DNA from: Bradysia coprophila
Taxonomy: Eukaryota > Arthropoda > Insecta > Diptera > Sciaridae
Assembly (NCBI RefSeq): GCF_014529535.1
Contig: NW_023503493.1
Location: forward strand, 6,604,001 to 6,668,000
Reading direction: 5' to 3'
Length of the DNA stretch: 64,000 nucleotides
This document shows positions 1-12,104 of this stretch, piece by piece; within the stretch, counting starts at the first letter, position 1; each line of letters begins with the position of its first letter. The notes beneath the pieces were generated by a model. The model was not told the DNA's origin. It searched no databases and was given only the letters and a program-made list of their open reading frames with translations. A program made the position numbers and the translations under genes.

Positions 1-693
1 AGAAAATCGTTTTACATGGTTATTTCCTGTGCGAGCATCGTTTTGTTGAATCAGCGGAATAGACAGGTCTTTCGTTATTATACAGAAAGTAATCAGCAAG
101 AGAAATAATTCGCTTGTAAATTTACGACATTTATGGCTCCGGGTGAGATAAGAGGAAGTGAGAAGATGTCAGAATTAAATTAAAACTAAATTCCAATGAG
201 AGGTTTTGCAATGGAATGTTCAGGCGAACAATAAACTAGAAAGAAAAGTAGTTTTCCTGACGTGATTGCTGAAGAAAATCGATTGAAAAATGAAAATCGG
301 ACTAGGCAAAGTTGGATTTTCGCATTAACTGACTCTTCAGAATTTGTAATTCGTTGGACCGTTCAAATTCTAGAATCTGAATGATCTGAACTCTCAACGA
401 TTTGATAGTCTGGAGAATCGGTATGTCACGAGAATTTTTAAAACCCCCAAGGAGTCTTTGACTGTCGATCTTAAGGGCAGGGAGTTTCAAATTCACAGAG
501 TTACTGAGACTGACAACGATTTGTAAATCTGAAAGTGGAATTGTGACTACCGAGGATTCATGAGTCTCGAGAATTCGTATCTCCGAAGGAATCACGACTG
601 TCGACGGATTCGTAATTTTAGTCTCTTGAAGAATTGACACTGTTTATTAATGAAAGAATAATAGGTTCCCGACTACAAGTACATGTCCAGAGA

Positions 694-724
694 CTGGTGC
701 TAATATTTATTCTTGAGTATGCGT
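694..724 (+). repeat. 31-bp direct repeat, uninterrupted copy
   Basis: This segment begins CTGGTGCTAATATTTATTC and continues TTGAGTATGCGT. The same sequence recurs at 1385-1403 plus 1616-1630, where it is split by the 212-bp insertion. The two copies lie about 690 bp apart. What duplicated them is not clear. Confidence 0.6.
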
Positions 725-1403
725 GTTGCTCGAGTGTTGACTGAATTTTTGCTGCTGTGTTTTGCTACGCCAGGGATTTTCTTCGAAGTAACTTTCTGTT
801 TATGTCCAAAATGTCCATCGAATGATGGTAAAACGTTTTCATTGTAAACTTTCGACCACAAGTTCATTTGAAAGTTTTACTGCTGTCTTGGGAAGGGATC
901 AGTGGAAACAACTGATGATGGCTAGATCACGCTAGCCTCAAACCGCCACTGAGTCCCGAGGTCGAAACAGCTCTGTTTTCTTCGTTAAATTCACTCAACA
1001 TGAGTGGGTAGGGAAGAGCAAAAGCTCTGTTTGTTGTTTTGTTTATCTCTGAATTTAGCTCCCTATTTATAGGCATTTCAGATGGGGATATTTTCAGTGA
1101 TTCCAAACGTCCTGTTAAAGGACGCAACGATAGATCTGCACAGAATCCACTCCAACATTGCGATGCAAGTGATTGTACATACATGCATAGCGTTGAAGCA
1201 GACGACATTAATTCTGAGTTAATAAATGAGTAATCAGGCCTCATCTCCGTATGATGAATGGTGCTAACGCACCGCCTCTGCTTCAATTGCTTGCACACGC
1301 TCCGTCTTAACATCTGCAGACTGGATATCTTCCCATGTCATTTAACACAATACACAAAGACATTGCCTCAAAATCTGACATTGCCTGGTGCTAATATTTA
1401 TTC

Positions 1404-1615
1404 GTGAGCGCGTGTGCAAATTATGTGTATCCGTGGTATCCAGGATACCGGGAAATTTCTGAAATTTTTTTTTAGGATACCGGGAAATCGAATTATAGCT
1501 GCACAAAGCAGCGGGAAATGTATGTACCGGGAAGTCACTTTTACATTTTTGGATACCGGGAAATCTGGGAAATCTTGACTCGGATACCGGGAAGAAAACA
1601 TAATTTGCACACGGG
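1404..1615. mobile_element. Small inverted-repeat insertion with GGATACCGGGAA repeats
   Basis: The ends carry inverted copies of CGTGTGCAAATTATG (about 1408-1422 and 1599-1613). The flanks show TTC on both sides (1401-1403 and 1616-1618), compatible with a 3-bp target duplication. Inside are five copies of a motif close to GGATACCGGGAA (near 1442, 1473, 1523, 1552 and 1580). The flanking sequence joined across the insert reads like the uninterrupted 31-bp sequence at 694-724, so that copy acts as an empty site. It encodes nothing and is probably a non-autonomous DNA transposon. Confidence 0.6.
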
Positions 1616-4600
1616 TTCTTGAGTATGCGTATTACGTAAAGTGTGGAGAACTCATAAATTAATGGAAACGCAGACTATTCCTGCTTTCATAAGTGATCAG
1701 AGCCAGACTGGGCGTGGGCGCTTACACAAAATCTTACTCTAAAGTCGCAAAATTATGTGGCAAAAGCGCCAATGTAGGAATTTGAATAGATAATCAAACA
1801 AAAGGCGCAATGTAGCTTGCCCGATTTTACCATATGGCCAGTCCGGCCCTTGTGTGACGATACACAACACCATTCATTAAAATGTAAACGAAAATTTGAG
1901 ATCGTTCAACAAATGAAACTAATTTCGTCAATGTCAGATGAGCAGTATAGACGTTGGATACGAACAATGTAGAAAAAAATATGAAAAATAATTAAACAAA
2001 TGCAATCCGAAGGCATCATTTGCACCAGCTACAAAATATTGACTCAACGATTGTCAATAAATCAGAGAAAATATTTTTTCCATCGCTTTACTGAATTGCA
2101 TAAAAGAAAATTCTAGGTCATTTCTCGGTCTATAAAACTTGGAATTTATTGTCATGTTTATCCTTCTACTTAGCACAGTATATGAGAGCACCGTAAACAG
2201 CAGAAAATAAGTTCATCCTATGTAAATAACATCAACTCTCGATAATTATTTAACTGACATTGCCAGCATGGTTCTTTCTCTTGCTGTTGTTGTATTTATA
2301 ATAAATACGTTTTTCGTACGAGCAGTACATAATGGAGTTACCTCTATACAAATTTCCATTATATGCACGGGATGATGATAAGGAAAAATAAACACGTAGA
2401 TTCGAAAATAGATTTTGAATCACTGTAAATGAGAGTTGTTTGTTTGATGTTTTATAATATATGAGAGAGAGGCTGCAGAGGTATAGTATAATAACATCGT
2501 CAACTCTATGTTTGACGAAATTATTGAATTTTATTCGTTCAAATCAATTTCTTTTTTCTTGTGCTTTCAACTGAAACAGTTTTGCAGAAGACCAAAAAAA
2601 AGGGACTTCACCTTCCAACAGTTCTAAAATTAAAGTTCCGCGCTTATCCAGAACGAAATTCGAACTATCCAGAATGAAATTCCAGATTATGAGCATTTTG
2701 CGCTAACATTTCGTTCGATAAAAGTGATGTTCATTTATAAGAGCTATGAATCGTTGGCATGAAATACCGCTACTTGTAACATGACATTCCGTGCGACAGA
2801 ATACACATCACCGCAAATTGTTATTTTTTATTGGTATAAAAATGGAAAATTGGAAATGTATTTCGACATCGATTGTATAGGATGGTAAATGTGTCACCAT
2901 CAAAATAAACTCACATTGTGCCAGACAATGTACGCGTCTTATCGATAAGATAAGTCAATTTTGTTGTTGGAAATAGTAGAGCTAAATTTAGGCAAAACAA
3001 TTTTTTTCTTCGTTGCGGTTATTGTGGCCTCCGTTCTGTCGAACTTTTATGACGGAACAATGACGGAATTCGTAAAGTTTGCTAATTAACCGTCAGCAAT
3101 TCGTGCGATTTGATGAAAGAATTCGATAATCTGTCGAATGTGGAGGCAGACGTTATTGCCTTTGCAAAGACCTAATCAAGTCACCTCTTGTAAGATAGTC
3201 ATGATAACAAGGCCCTTAGAAGGCTGACTGTGTGAAGAGCACCTAGGGACATGTTGGGTGCATTGGGCTCACCCACAACCAATCACACATTTCGTGAACA
3301 GAATATATAAACGAACAGGTGATTTGAAATTGTGGAAACATTTATTTTTGATTAAGTGAGGCTAGATCGGACTTCCGAGAAATTTCTTATCATATTTTCT
3401 ATATCAAAATACAGCTCAGCGATAAGCCACCTGTCGATGTGAGAGAGTTGAGAGAAATCCGTTGAGAAACGTTGCTTTGACGAGGCTTTTGATTAGCAGA
3501 GGTGCGTCAACAATTCATCAAACTTTTTGACGATCTTCGACTGTTCTATGTTTCATGGTCAATCATTGTACTTTTGGATTCAATTTAATTGGATTAGATG
3601 CGTTTTCTACTCTTCAAAAAATAATTCATAGTGTTGATAACAATATACAGTAAGCATAGGTGAGATACCACCGTCAGGGACACAGATCCTGGTTGATCGT
3701 GTGCTTGTAAAAGCTCGAACTTAACCATCGAAAAAATTACAGTGCGAAACGGACACACACACACTTTCAGATAAAATTCGAGTGCATACAACGACTCATC
3801 TGTATCAACGACTGTATCGAGCATTTCTTTAACCTGTTACAGTTAGCAAGCATCTGACCAGTATTATTATCTGGTCTATTACTTCCATCAATCAAAGTAT
3901 TTTTAATCGGTTGATTTTAAATCTAGTACTTCAATTGTTTTCAACATCCATTTTACTATATAAAGGACAATATTACCCAGAGCTTGTCATTATTTTTGTC
4001 GTCGTTATCGACAGCAGATGAATGTGTCAGGTTAAAGAAAACTTTCGCGAGACTTTCTTGCGTCAACTGGGCACTTTTTAATTGATAGAAAATCGATTTT
4101 TTTAAACAGTAATTGACAAGTGGAGGCCACTTATCGCACAGGAAAAATCCAATTGTTTTGTGCAACTACGAGACCTGCAACGGTAAACAACAACAAAAAA
4201 ATGTTCCACCGTTCTACACAATAGACAATGAAGCAGTGCATTGTGTTCTATTGTTTGAAAATGCATTTAAATGTTTAAATGGTTTCGAGATGGAAGTTAA
4301 GTAGAATTATGTTCAAGTCAATAAATTTTGAAATTATGCCATTCATTCGGCCAATGTCAATGTCAATTACATCCAATTTGTCATTTTCACTTTAGATTCG
4401 TTTAAAATGTTTGTCCGTTTGATCAATTAAGACCACAATGAGATTGTTGTGTTTAACATAATTTTCGCTAACATTTCGTTCGACAAAAGTGAAACTTAAA
4501 CTTGCCTTAATCCATAAAATAATTTCGATTCGATTTTTCCCTTGATAGAAAAACACTGTCAGTCACACATCGCAACCAATATTGTTTCGGAGTAACATTC

Positions 4601-5140
4601 GGTCATAATAAACAAAAATACGGAGAGAGAGACAAATCCTCTGTATACATTGAAATAGAATTCACTTTCAGAATGCGGTCTAATTCGATATCCATTTATG
4701 GAATCATGACTAAAATCAGACACAAATCACTTTGCAATCATCAATTTAATTAAGTGCGTGTTCCAAATGAAACATAAAAAATTTCTAAGAAAAAAAAAAG
4801 ATTTTGTTTTCATTCAGCATCGTTTTAAACATCATGCTGTGGAAATTGTTTTAATGTTGTGAAGCTCAGCAACAAAAATTTTTAATCCAAAAGAAAATCA
4901 CTAAGAGCCATGAGCCAAAAAATACACCATGCCTACAACGCGATCACAGGGTTTTCTCCGAAATGGAAAATTTAAAAAAAAAAAACTATTTTTTTCCCAA
5001 TTCGCCCAGAATCGCACTGTATATGCTTTTCCTGGTCGATTTATCTGGTTTATAATGTCGACGAAAATAATAATAAAAGAACTTTGCACTCGAATTAAAC
5101 AGTTCACCGTTCAGACAACAAACAAATTTTCTATTCTCAC

Positions 5141-5192
5141 CTTCCAGTAAACGTTGAATTAAACTATCAATATTCAATTCGTAGTCTGCCAT
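5141..5192 (-). CDS. flw: Serine/threonine protein phosphatase 1-beta (flapwing-like), first coding exon
   Basis: The minus strand reads a start codon at 5192 and 17 codons beginning MADYELNIDSLIQRLLE, then one extra G and a strong donor GTGAGAAT (5133-5140). This is the N-terminus expected of the PP1 catalytic subunit, closest to the beta isoform, whose N-terminus has the same DSLI-RLLE pattern. The exon ends one base into a codon, which would give the Val that follows LLE in vertebrate PP1-beta. PP1 removes phosphate from Ser/Thr residues of many substrates; the beta isoform is known for acting on myosin light chain. No other PP1 exon is visible to the left, so the gene is partial here. The identification rests on 17 residues plus a splice site, so moderate confidence. 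Confidence 0.65.
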
Positions 5193-5784
5193 TTTTTTCA
5201 ATTTTCTTTCGAACACACTGATCAAATTATTTTTTCACATTAAATTACCAGCTACTCAAACAAACTGACACTGATGATGGTGTTGTTAGGTCCTTCTCTT
5301 GTGACACTTCGAACGCAATTGGTAACGACCAGCAGATTTGTTAAGTTTGTTAAGTTTAATTTCAATATACAAACTGGGTAATACCGGTAATACCTTTTAG
5401 ATGATTACCACAATACCGTAATATTTTGAACTGGTAGCGTAGCAACCAGTGTCTATATGGAAATTCAAACTTGACCAAACCAAAAATCTCTTCTGTTTTA
5501 TTGCGTTTTGTTCAAATGACACATCTAGGTACGCTAGGTACTCAAAGAGATCAGTGCTGTCGTAAAAACTATCTCCATGGTGAACAGTGTTGACGCCAAA
5601 TTTGCGTTTTACTAGTGTTGTCATACCGATTAATGTATGTGGTAAAAGATGAATACATTTCAAGAAGCAGCGTTGCGAACTGTGTTGTTACGTACAAAGT
5701 GTATAAACACTGAAAAGGTAAGGCAAACCCTAAGCGGATCAGATTTATTTTGGATCCAAACTTTCAGGTGAATTCATTTTCGTA

Positions 5785-5968
5785 ATGTTATCGAACTTAG
5801 ACTTGTTGCACAAACAATTCGATAAGGCCGTAACATTTTTCCTAACTCCTCGAGATACAACTTGCCGTAAACGACTTCAATATGTGTTTGCAATTGGAAT
5901 TGTTTTGGTAAGAACTACTAAAAGTTATTCAATATATTATTTGGTTCCAGAATTATCCGTTTGTTTAG
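5785..5968 (+). CDS. Possible small two-exon ORF, unknown
   Basis: An ATG at 5785 opens 41 codons (starting MLSNLDLLHKQF) up to a donor GTAAGA after 5907. An acceptor TTGGTTCCAG ends at 5950 and would add six codons and a stop at 5966-5968, giving a 46-residue basic protein. The 43-bp intron is very short for an insect. An upstream ATG at 5649 with a donor after 5717 could be a leader exon, but it does not join in frame. I recognise no family. The location, upstream of and divergent from the PP1 exon, makes a small gene plausible, but the evidence is thin. Confidence 0.2.
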
Positions 5969-6300
5969 TCAATCCAACATGGCTGAAGCTAAGGGAGACT
6001 AGCGAAATTACACTCACACAACGACGAAACTCGTGTAAAGTAGCTGTCAAAAATTCAGAAATGTGGCAAATATGATGTGTATGATTGTGGCAGAGCCATT
6101 AACGTAGGTTGTCGCATAGGTTGGTTCCATCGTGCGGTAAATACCTCAACGCTTTTGCGAACAATTTGTCAACAATATTTTTTTTTGGTTATGGCTCTAT
6201 TGATGACGCTTTGACAGCTCAAATAACCTTGGAACATACCTATAGGGAAATGCTCTTTGGAAACTAAAACTCAATCGTAATATATTTTCGTATAATTCTA

Positions 6301-7478
6301 TTATATTTTTAGTACATTTCGTGTCAATTTAATGATATGTTTGGCAGCAGCAGTAGCAAATTTCATCTGAAATCAATAGATTGTCATTTTTCAATTCATT
6401 TCTTCATCAATTTCATTGTTAAATGTAAAATCGTAACAAAACAAAAAAAAATACCTTTTTCGGATCCTCCAACAGTCTTTTTGTAATTCCAATCTCAATA
6501 GGAGTCTGTTTTGCACGCTCGCGAAATTCACGAATCATATGAAATAGTTCCCAACACATCAATGAATGTGAAAAGTGAGTCAAATCCAGCAGCGAAGTCA
6601 TCATATTCAAAATTGATTTTAATTTTGCTTCCACATTTGGCCCCGTAAACAGTACAAGGGTAACAAGTCTAGGTAGGTGCGTATGTAGTGAAGAGTACAC
6701 GTGTTTGGCCAATTGATTATCAACATTTTTCAATGTTAAACTGCGAACGTTTTTAAGTGATTGCAACAAATCAAATTTTTCAGCAGTCAACGCTTCGCAG
6801 TCAAGGATCAACTCAACCAAGGTATTGAATCGACCGGTGTTACATGTGTCCAAGAATCTGCTGCGAATAGCAGGAGAATAATCGATTTCCAGAATTTTTA
6901 ATCGACAATCCGTCCATTGATCGAAAAATGATCCTACAATTCCTCTACAGCGCCGCAATTTAAGTGTTTTTAGATTCATTGATGTGACTAGTGTCGTCAT
7001 ACCAACATCACCCAAGAATTCGGAACTAAGTTCGAATGACTCGATGTTTTTGAAATATGTTGTACCTATGATATCATCGTTGGTAAGAAGCGGATACTGC
7101 AATGTCAATTTCTTGACATTACCACAATATTTCGGGAAGCATTCTAATTGTACAGGATATATAGATCGCCAATGAATGCATTTAATATATGGTGATATCG
7201 CTTGCAGTATAGCTGGAATATCCTCTTCTGATCCATTATTGTCGCACGAAAAGTCTCGATACTTTCGGAACATGAGTGCATCGATCGATTTCAGTCGTTT
7301 GCAGGTCTGACTTAAGTTGACTGTGTCCATTGGAAGCAAGTATGACGCAATATGCAATAGGCAGTGATCATTAAGATCCTCAAGTTTCAAAACAGTAGGA
7401 TCGAGTTTAGGTTGATAAGCCGTGTCAGCTTGTTGAACTGTGAATGCTGTGAATGGCAAATTTTGGCTACCAAGAAAC
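6301..7478 (-). CDS. F-box / leucine-rich-repeat protein (5' exon not found)
   Basis: The main exon runs from an acceptor (TTATTTCAG) at 7478 down to a donor after 6455. A second exon at 6366-6301 adds 22 codons and a TAA stop; it begins after a good acceptor and joins in phase 0. The protein has at least 363 residues. An F-box-like segment lies near its start (LNDHCLLHIASYLL, then SQTCKRLKSID), followed by irregular LRR-like segments such as LKTLKLRRCRG, LKILEIDYS, LVELILDC and VRSLTLKNV. F-box/LRR proteins are substrate receptors of SCF ubiquitin ligases: the F-box binds Skp1 and the LRRs bind the target. No in-frame ATG precedes the F-box within this exon, so a 5' exon must lie upstream (above 7480). 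I did not locate it. Substrate unknown. Confidence 0.75.
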
Positions 7479-7766
7479 CTGAAATAACAGTCATATACGA
7501 AATTTTGTTGAAGTTAGACATTTTTTATAGAGACAATTTTGAGAGATAGGTTTGTAAGAGAATCCGATATAACAGCAACAAAAAAGCAGAAAAAGTAAAA
7601 TTTAAGCAGGTCTGTATACTTTAAGACTCACTAAAGTTTACAGCCTTGAATTTCAGCGCATAATTCTTAAAGTATTAAAACACTGAAGCTAATGCAAGCT
7701 CTCAGCAGATCAGAAAAATTGCGTACTCCACTGCCAAAAGTCAATACTAAACGACGTTGTTTCCTG

Positions 7767-8323
7767 TAAACGTTGGGGAGGTCACGCAGATCGACATTTT
7801 ATTAGGTGCGTGGCTACGCAGAGTTTCTGTGGTGAGATTGATTTTTTACATGTAAAATTTTACAAATTTCATTCTCCACTACGAAGAGTTTCATTATATA
7901 GAAACTGTACGTCGTACGCGGATCTGATCCGCGCTACTTTCTCTGTTTATGTACTTCGGGAGCAAATCTTTTCCATACAAATAGAATCAAGGTTCTGAAA
8001 GAACAGTTTAAGACAACTCTTAGTTGATCACGAAGGCGGTGACACACAAATTGCGTCAGCGGCTACGAAGTTTATATGACAAAGGCAACTTAACGAAAAC
8101 AAAATTGCGAATTTTCCTAAAAAAACATTTTCTTCAAGTTTGGATTTCACACACAATCTGTACTGTGTGCGTTTATCCATTTCGGTGTCACCCGCTTTCG
8201 TGGCTGTCTTAACCTGTACTTTCAGAACCTTGAATAAAATCACCAAAATAGAATTTGTATGGCATGGTGAATTTTTTGTATGAAGCGTCGTGTGTCACCT
8301 GCGTGACCTCCCCAATGTTTACA
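7767..8323. mobile_element. MITE-like element with 26-bp terminal inverted repeats
   Basis: The left end at 7767 reads CTGTAAACGTTGGGGAGG and continues TCACGCAG. Its reverse complement, with one mismatch, ends at 8323. No transposase is encoded in the 557 bp. I could not find a clear target duplication. A related segment (GGTGTCACC followed by an AGACTCTT-like motif) appears near 11510-11550, suggesting a family. Confidence 0.6.
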
Positions 8324-8448
8324 GCGTCGGTAGTTCCAACAACATTATTTTTCCAAACGTCACGGCTGTAACATACCTAAACTAATATTCACCCGGCGCG
8401 CGCCATCTAGATACCATTTCTCCGGTCTTACCACTCCGTTTACAATTT

Positions 8449-8567
8449 CAACTCACGCCGTAAGTATGCCAAAAATTTGAATTTCAAGTGAGTCAAAGTA
8501 GAAATTAACCGAAAAATAAATTTCAACGCATCCTTGTATGAAAACGACGCACTTACGGCGTGAATTG
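8449..8567. mobile_element. Short inverted-repeat element (about 120 bp)
   Basis: CAACTCACGCCGTAAGT at about 8450-8466 is matched by its near-perfect reverse complement at about 8551-8567. The interior is AT-rich and non-coding. It looks like a small MITE or foldback. Confidence 0.5.
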
Positions 8568-9790
8568 GCTGGTCCGTAACGATCAAGTGACAAATTTCAT
8601 TGAAAAATAAAATTGCCCTTCATACGCAACACTTACATAGCAGCGTATTCCGGTAGAAGAAAAGTCACGTAAGCAACGCGAATTATTTTGTTGCACTCAG
8701 AATCTCGACTAGCAATGGTGACGTCAGTCACCTGTCCCATTCCAACTGCAAATTCAAAATACCCACGGAGATATTCGACAGAGATCTAAAATATTCGTAT
8801 TCTGTAAATATCGTAAAAATACCAGAAAATAATAATTTATCTCACATTGTCCCCGATGTTTAAGACTTCAATTGTACGAACCGGTGTATAATCGTCTAGA
8901 TACAAGGCCACTGAAATTATATGGAAGATTTTCGTAGAAATGTAAAACTTTCAGATGAGCATATGTCCTCACTTTTCGGTTTCTTTATCAGACGAATGCA
9001 ATCATTGCAACAGCTTTTACATGGACGTTTAGATGTGGAAATCATATTTTAACCAACAAATAAATCACAATAAAATTGAACAAACAAATTAATTTAAAGT
9101 CAATTTGGGATTACTATGTGACGAAAAGCGCAGATTTTGATACCGATACATGAGCGATTTGTAAACACGTTTTGTCAAAGAATCTCTTCGTGTATATGAT
9201 CGTAAAAGTTCGTAAGTTTCTGTGTGTGACATTATAAACTTCAAATATCTGTCATGTATAACAATGAGTTGTCGGCTCGCGTCAAACTATAGTGAAATTC
9301 AAGATTAGATGTATACATATCGTCTCGACATGTCATGCATTTGATCATGAAAGACACTATAATTTTTAAGGCCAGTTCATGACGTCTTACACATTTACGA
9401 TGTATGCGACCATTAACTGCCAGTTAACAACATATCTTGGTTTATCGTATGAAGACTTTTCTTAGAGTTTAAATTCTATGCTCATACTGCTATTTCATTG
9501 GAAATTTAGAGAAGATTGAGAGAATATAAAGACGCGAAGCTTCAAAAATATAAGCTCCAATTCTGTGCTTTTATTATAACTCTATATGACCTGTAGCAAC
9601 ATTGGACTTTTACTTGAGATGATATCGATGTGATCGAAGTTCGGAACGAGATGACGACGTATTATCGTAATGTTCTAGTGGTTCCTTTATTGAAAAAATC
9701 CACTGATCTGATCCGTTCAAATTTTGGTGCAGAGGCGCCGACTTCATTTTTCGAATAGTGTTGCGCAAAAAATTCGTTTTTGCTATCCCA

Positions 9791-10125
9791 GGCCATAATA
9801 AGGGAGGTACCGCATATACTTTTTAGTTGATTTTCTTGAAGAACTCGGAAAATAAAGAGACCCGTGTTTTTTCTTTTCTCGAAAAAATCAAAATTCGAAA
9901 AATTATCACTGGTTGAAGTTGAAAAAATTTTCACACCCGATCACACCCGCCATACAAATTGTTGTTGTAATCGTCATTTACATGGGAAGTATAAAGTGCC
10001 CTATACAGGGTACTATTGCTCGAATCAAGAAAGACAAAAACACGGGTCCTTTTATTTTCCGAATTCTTCAAGAAAATGTAAAAAAAATGGAAAAAAAATC
10101 TTTTTGTACCTCCCTTATTCACACC
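9791..10125. mobile_element. Foldback element with arms of roughly 110 bp
   Basis: The left arm starts GGCCATAATAAGGGAGGTAC (9791-9810). It continues through a segment with TTTTCTTGAAGAACTCGG and AGACCCGTGTTTTTTC. The same segments occur in reverse complement on the right, ending with GTACCTCCCTTATT at 10106-10119. The mirrored open frames here are by-products of this symmetry. No transposase is encoded. Confidence 0.6.
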
Positions 10126-10278
10126 TTTCCATGCATGTTTGTGGTGTCATATGAATGCTATTTTTTTTCACTGCTGTCTTCGATACGGTTCATTAGAGTG
10201 CGAGAAAACTTTTTTCTCGCACGCATTTGTAGTTTTCTCGCACGCTTTTGGTCATTTTTTTTATAAATAAAAATCTTG

Positions 10279-10355
10279 CTAAGCCCAGAATTTGAACCCT
10301 CGACTCCGAAGCATTCTGATTACAAAGCAGCGCATATAACCATTCGGCTACAGAG
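10279..10355 (-). repeat. tRNA-like segment, possibly a SINE head or tRNA pseudogene
   Basis: On the minus strand an A-box-like GTAGCCGAATGGTTA is followed about 45 bases later by a B-box-like GGGTTCAAATTC, the spacing seen in tRNA internal promoters. The D- and T-stems do not pair well and the acceptor stem is not convincing, so I do not call a functional tRNA. A tRNA-derived SINE head or a decayed tRNA fits better. Confidence 0.35.
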
Positions 10356-12104
10356 ACATATACACGAACCGATCGTATTGTTGATGCGTATATAAAACAG
10401 CTCATCGTAACAACACATGTGACGACCTATCATAACAACAGTTGTAACAACACATCGGTTCTCTTTACGTCCTTTGGAAAGGTGTGATTATGGCCGGATT
10501 GAAAAAAACGTTGTTTCTACCACGGTAGGTATGCTGGTATTTTCTTGCACTAGATGTCGATTGTCGATCCGAGGCGAAGCCTCTACCTTGGTAGAAAAAT
10601 AACTATTTTTGTATAATCCAAAATTGATGTTTTAATTGAGATTATTGTAAAATTTACTTATCGATAACAGCCGTGAACATTGGGCAAGAGTCCTTTATAA
10701 GAGCCATAAGCTTTACAAAAAATGATAGATAATTGCGAGCGTAGCGAGCGATTTTTTTTTATTGCGCCGCTAAAAAGATCAAATGATGTCGAAAATTCGA
10801 ATGAAGATAAGGTTTGTTTCTAGACTGACACTGAAAAACTTCGCTAACGATCTCGTAAATAAACATTCACACTCACGAACACATTCAATTGTCATGTAAT
10901 GACTCACTTAATTTACTTATGTTATAATCCTATTACAAAACTAGAACAGCGATAAAAAGTAGTTAGTCGAGTTATCGTGTGAATACACGAAAATGAACTT
11001 TTTGTTATTGTCCCGTAAAATAAATTTGATTCAGTTTGATAAATGTCATTCATTTACGCTTCGTTTCAGTGAAACATTTATTAAAAAAAGTAAGTTCCAT
11101 TGTTGCTCAGAATGCTCAAAATATCCGCTCCACAAAGTCAAACTAAAAAGCGTCATTGAAAAATACTGACAGGTTTTATAAGGTTTGTTTCAGCGTTCTC
11201 CTCATTAAATTCTCAGAACTCTGCAAAACTCAAACCGAAGGATTTCTTTTAAATTATGTAGAATTCCGAGAATGTAGTGAAGGTTAGGCTGGAATTGGTC
11301 ATAAATGAAATACCGTGCAGCGAGAATTTTTTACTTACGTTTCTCGTTCTCTTGACTCGTTTTCTTCTACAGTTTAAACCATTTTTGATGTAAAAATGAT
11401 TTTATTGTGTCGTCGACTGTCGAGTCATAGTGTTGCTCAGCCTCGACGAATTTGGTCATAGTGTTGCTCGAGCCTTGCGGCAATACCGTAGTCGGCGCCT
11501 CTGTTTTGGTGTCACCTACCTTTGCGTTCTTCAAGACTCTTACAAAGGCACCCAAACTTCAACGGTTCAGTGGAAATTTCCCATACATTTTTAGTACACA
11601 GAAATTTTCTTTTAAGTCGATATAGGAGCTGGAAAATTGTGGGATGTGTCTTAACTGTCTTTTAGCCTATTTTCTTTCAGAGCCGTGGATGTGATGAGTG
11701 TGAGACACTAAAATGCACTGGGACATTTCAAACAAAAATTATTCGACAACACTGACCCCGTTTGTGACCAACGTCACTCCGCATTTGAGTTTATGTCAAA
11801 TTCCAAACAAAAATATCAACATTGAGGTTATGCAGCAGTTTTGACTTGACCGAACGACATTTGAAAAAAAGAAATATTTTGAAACAAAACCGAATTTTGT
11901 GCACGAAAATGAATTTTCTCGACCAAAATTGCTCCTCATTTTCAAACTAGATATGATCACCGGTCACATTTAATATTCGTTTTCCGGAAAGAAATATTGC
12001 CCATTTTGATGATCGTTGATTGTTTACCACTCTATCCGAAAGTGATTTCGGTTCGATGTTTGTTTTGTTTATAAATCGTTTGCGTGAAGCAATTGCAAAG
12101 CAAC

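Larger units (their letters stand above)
1..5140. other. Non-coding, repeat-bearing stretch; probable first intron of the PP1-beta gene
   Basis: I see no convincing protein gene here. The open frames are short, AT-rich and without recognisable domains. If the exon at 5141-5192 is the first coding exon of a minus-strand PP1 gene, this stretch is its first intron, because no further PP1 coding sequence appears between it and the left edge. It holds a 212-bp insertion (1404-1615), a 31-bp direct repeat (694 and 1385) and one copy of the dispersed repeat family near 3871-3904. A TATATAA box at about 3303-3310 has no evident gene after it. Confidence 0.5.
7570..12104. other. Non-coding stretch between the F-box and RNF220-like genes
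   Basis: No gene is recognised. The stretch holds the inverted-repeat elements at 7767-8323, 8449-8567 and 9791-10125, a tRNA-like segment at 10279-10355 and short hairpins (for example GTGCGAGAAAA around a short loop at 10198-10222, and TTCTACCACGGTAG against CTACCTTGGTAGAAA at about 10513-10600). The 5' exon of the F-box gene may lie in its left part and the RNF220 promoter in its right part. Confidence 0.5.

Noticed and set aside
302..640. 112-codon minus-strand ORF with repeated Ile/Leu/Ser pattern
   Set aside because: The DNA beneath looks like degenerate repeats of GAATTCGTA/GATTCGTAAT-type words; the protein pattern follows from that rather than from a known fold such as LRR.
927..1313. 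128-codon minus-strand ORF
   Set aside because: It has no recognisable domain, no clear splice or poly(A) context, and an opposing frame over the same bases. I could not tell it from chance.
3226..3520. Solo LTR with TATATAA box
   Set aside because: There is a TATA-like word and a TG start, but I found no matching second copy, no target duplication and no clear CA end.
10279..10355. Functional tRNA gene
   Set aside because: A- and B-box-like words are present, but the D-, T- and acceptor stems do not pair acceptably. Kept only as a tRNA-like repeat.
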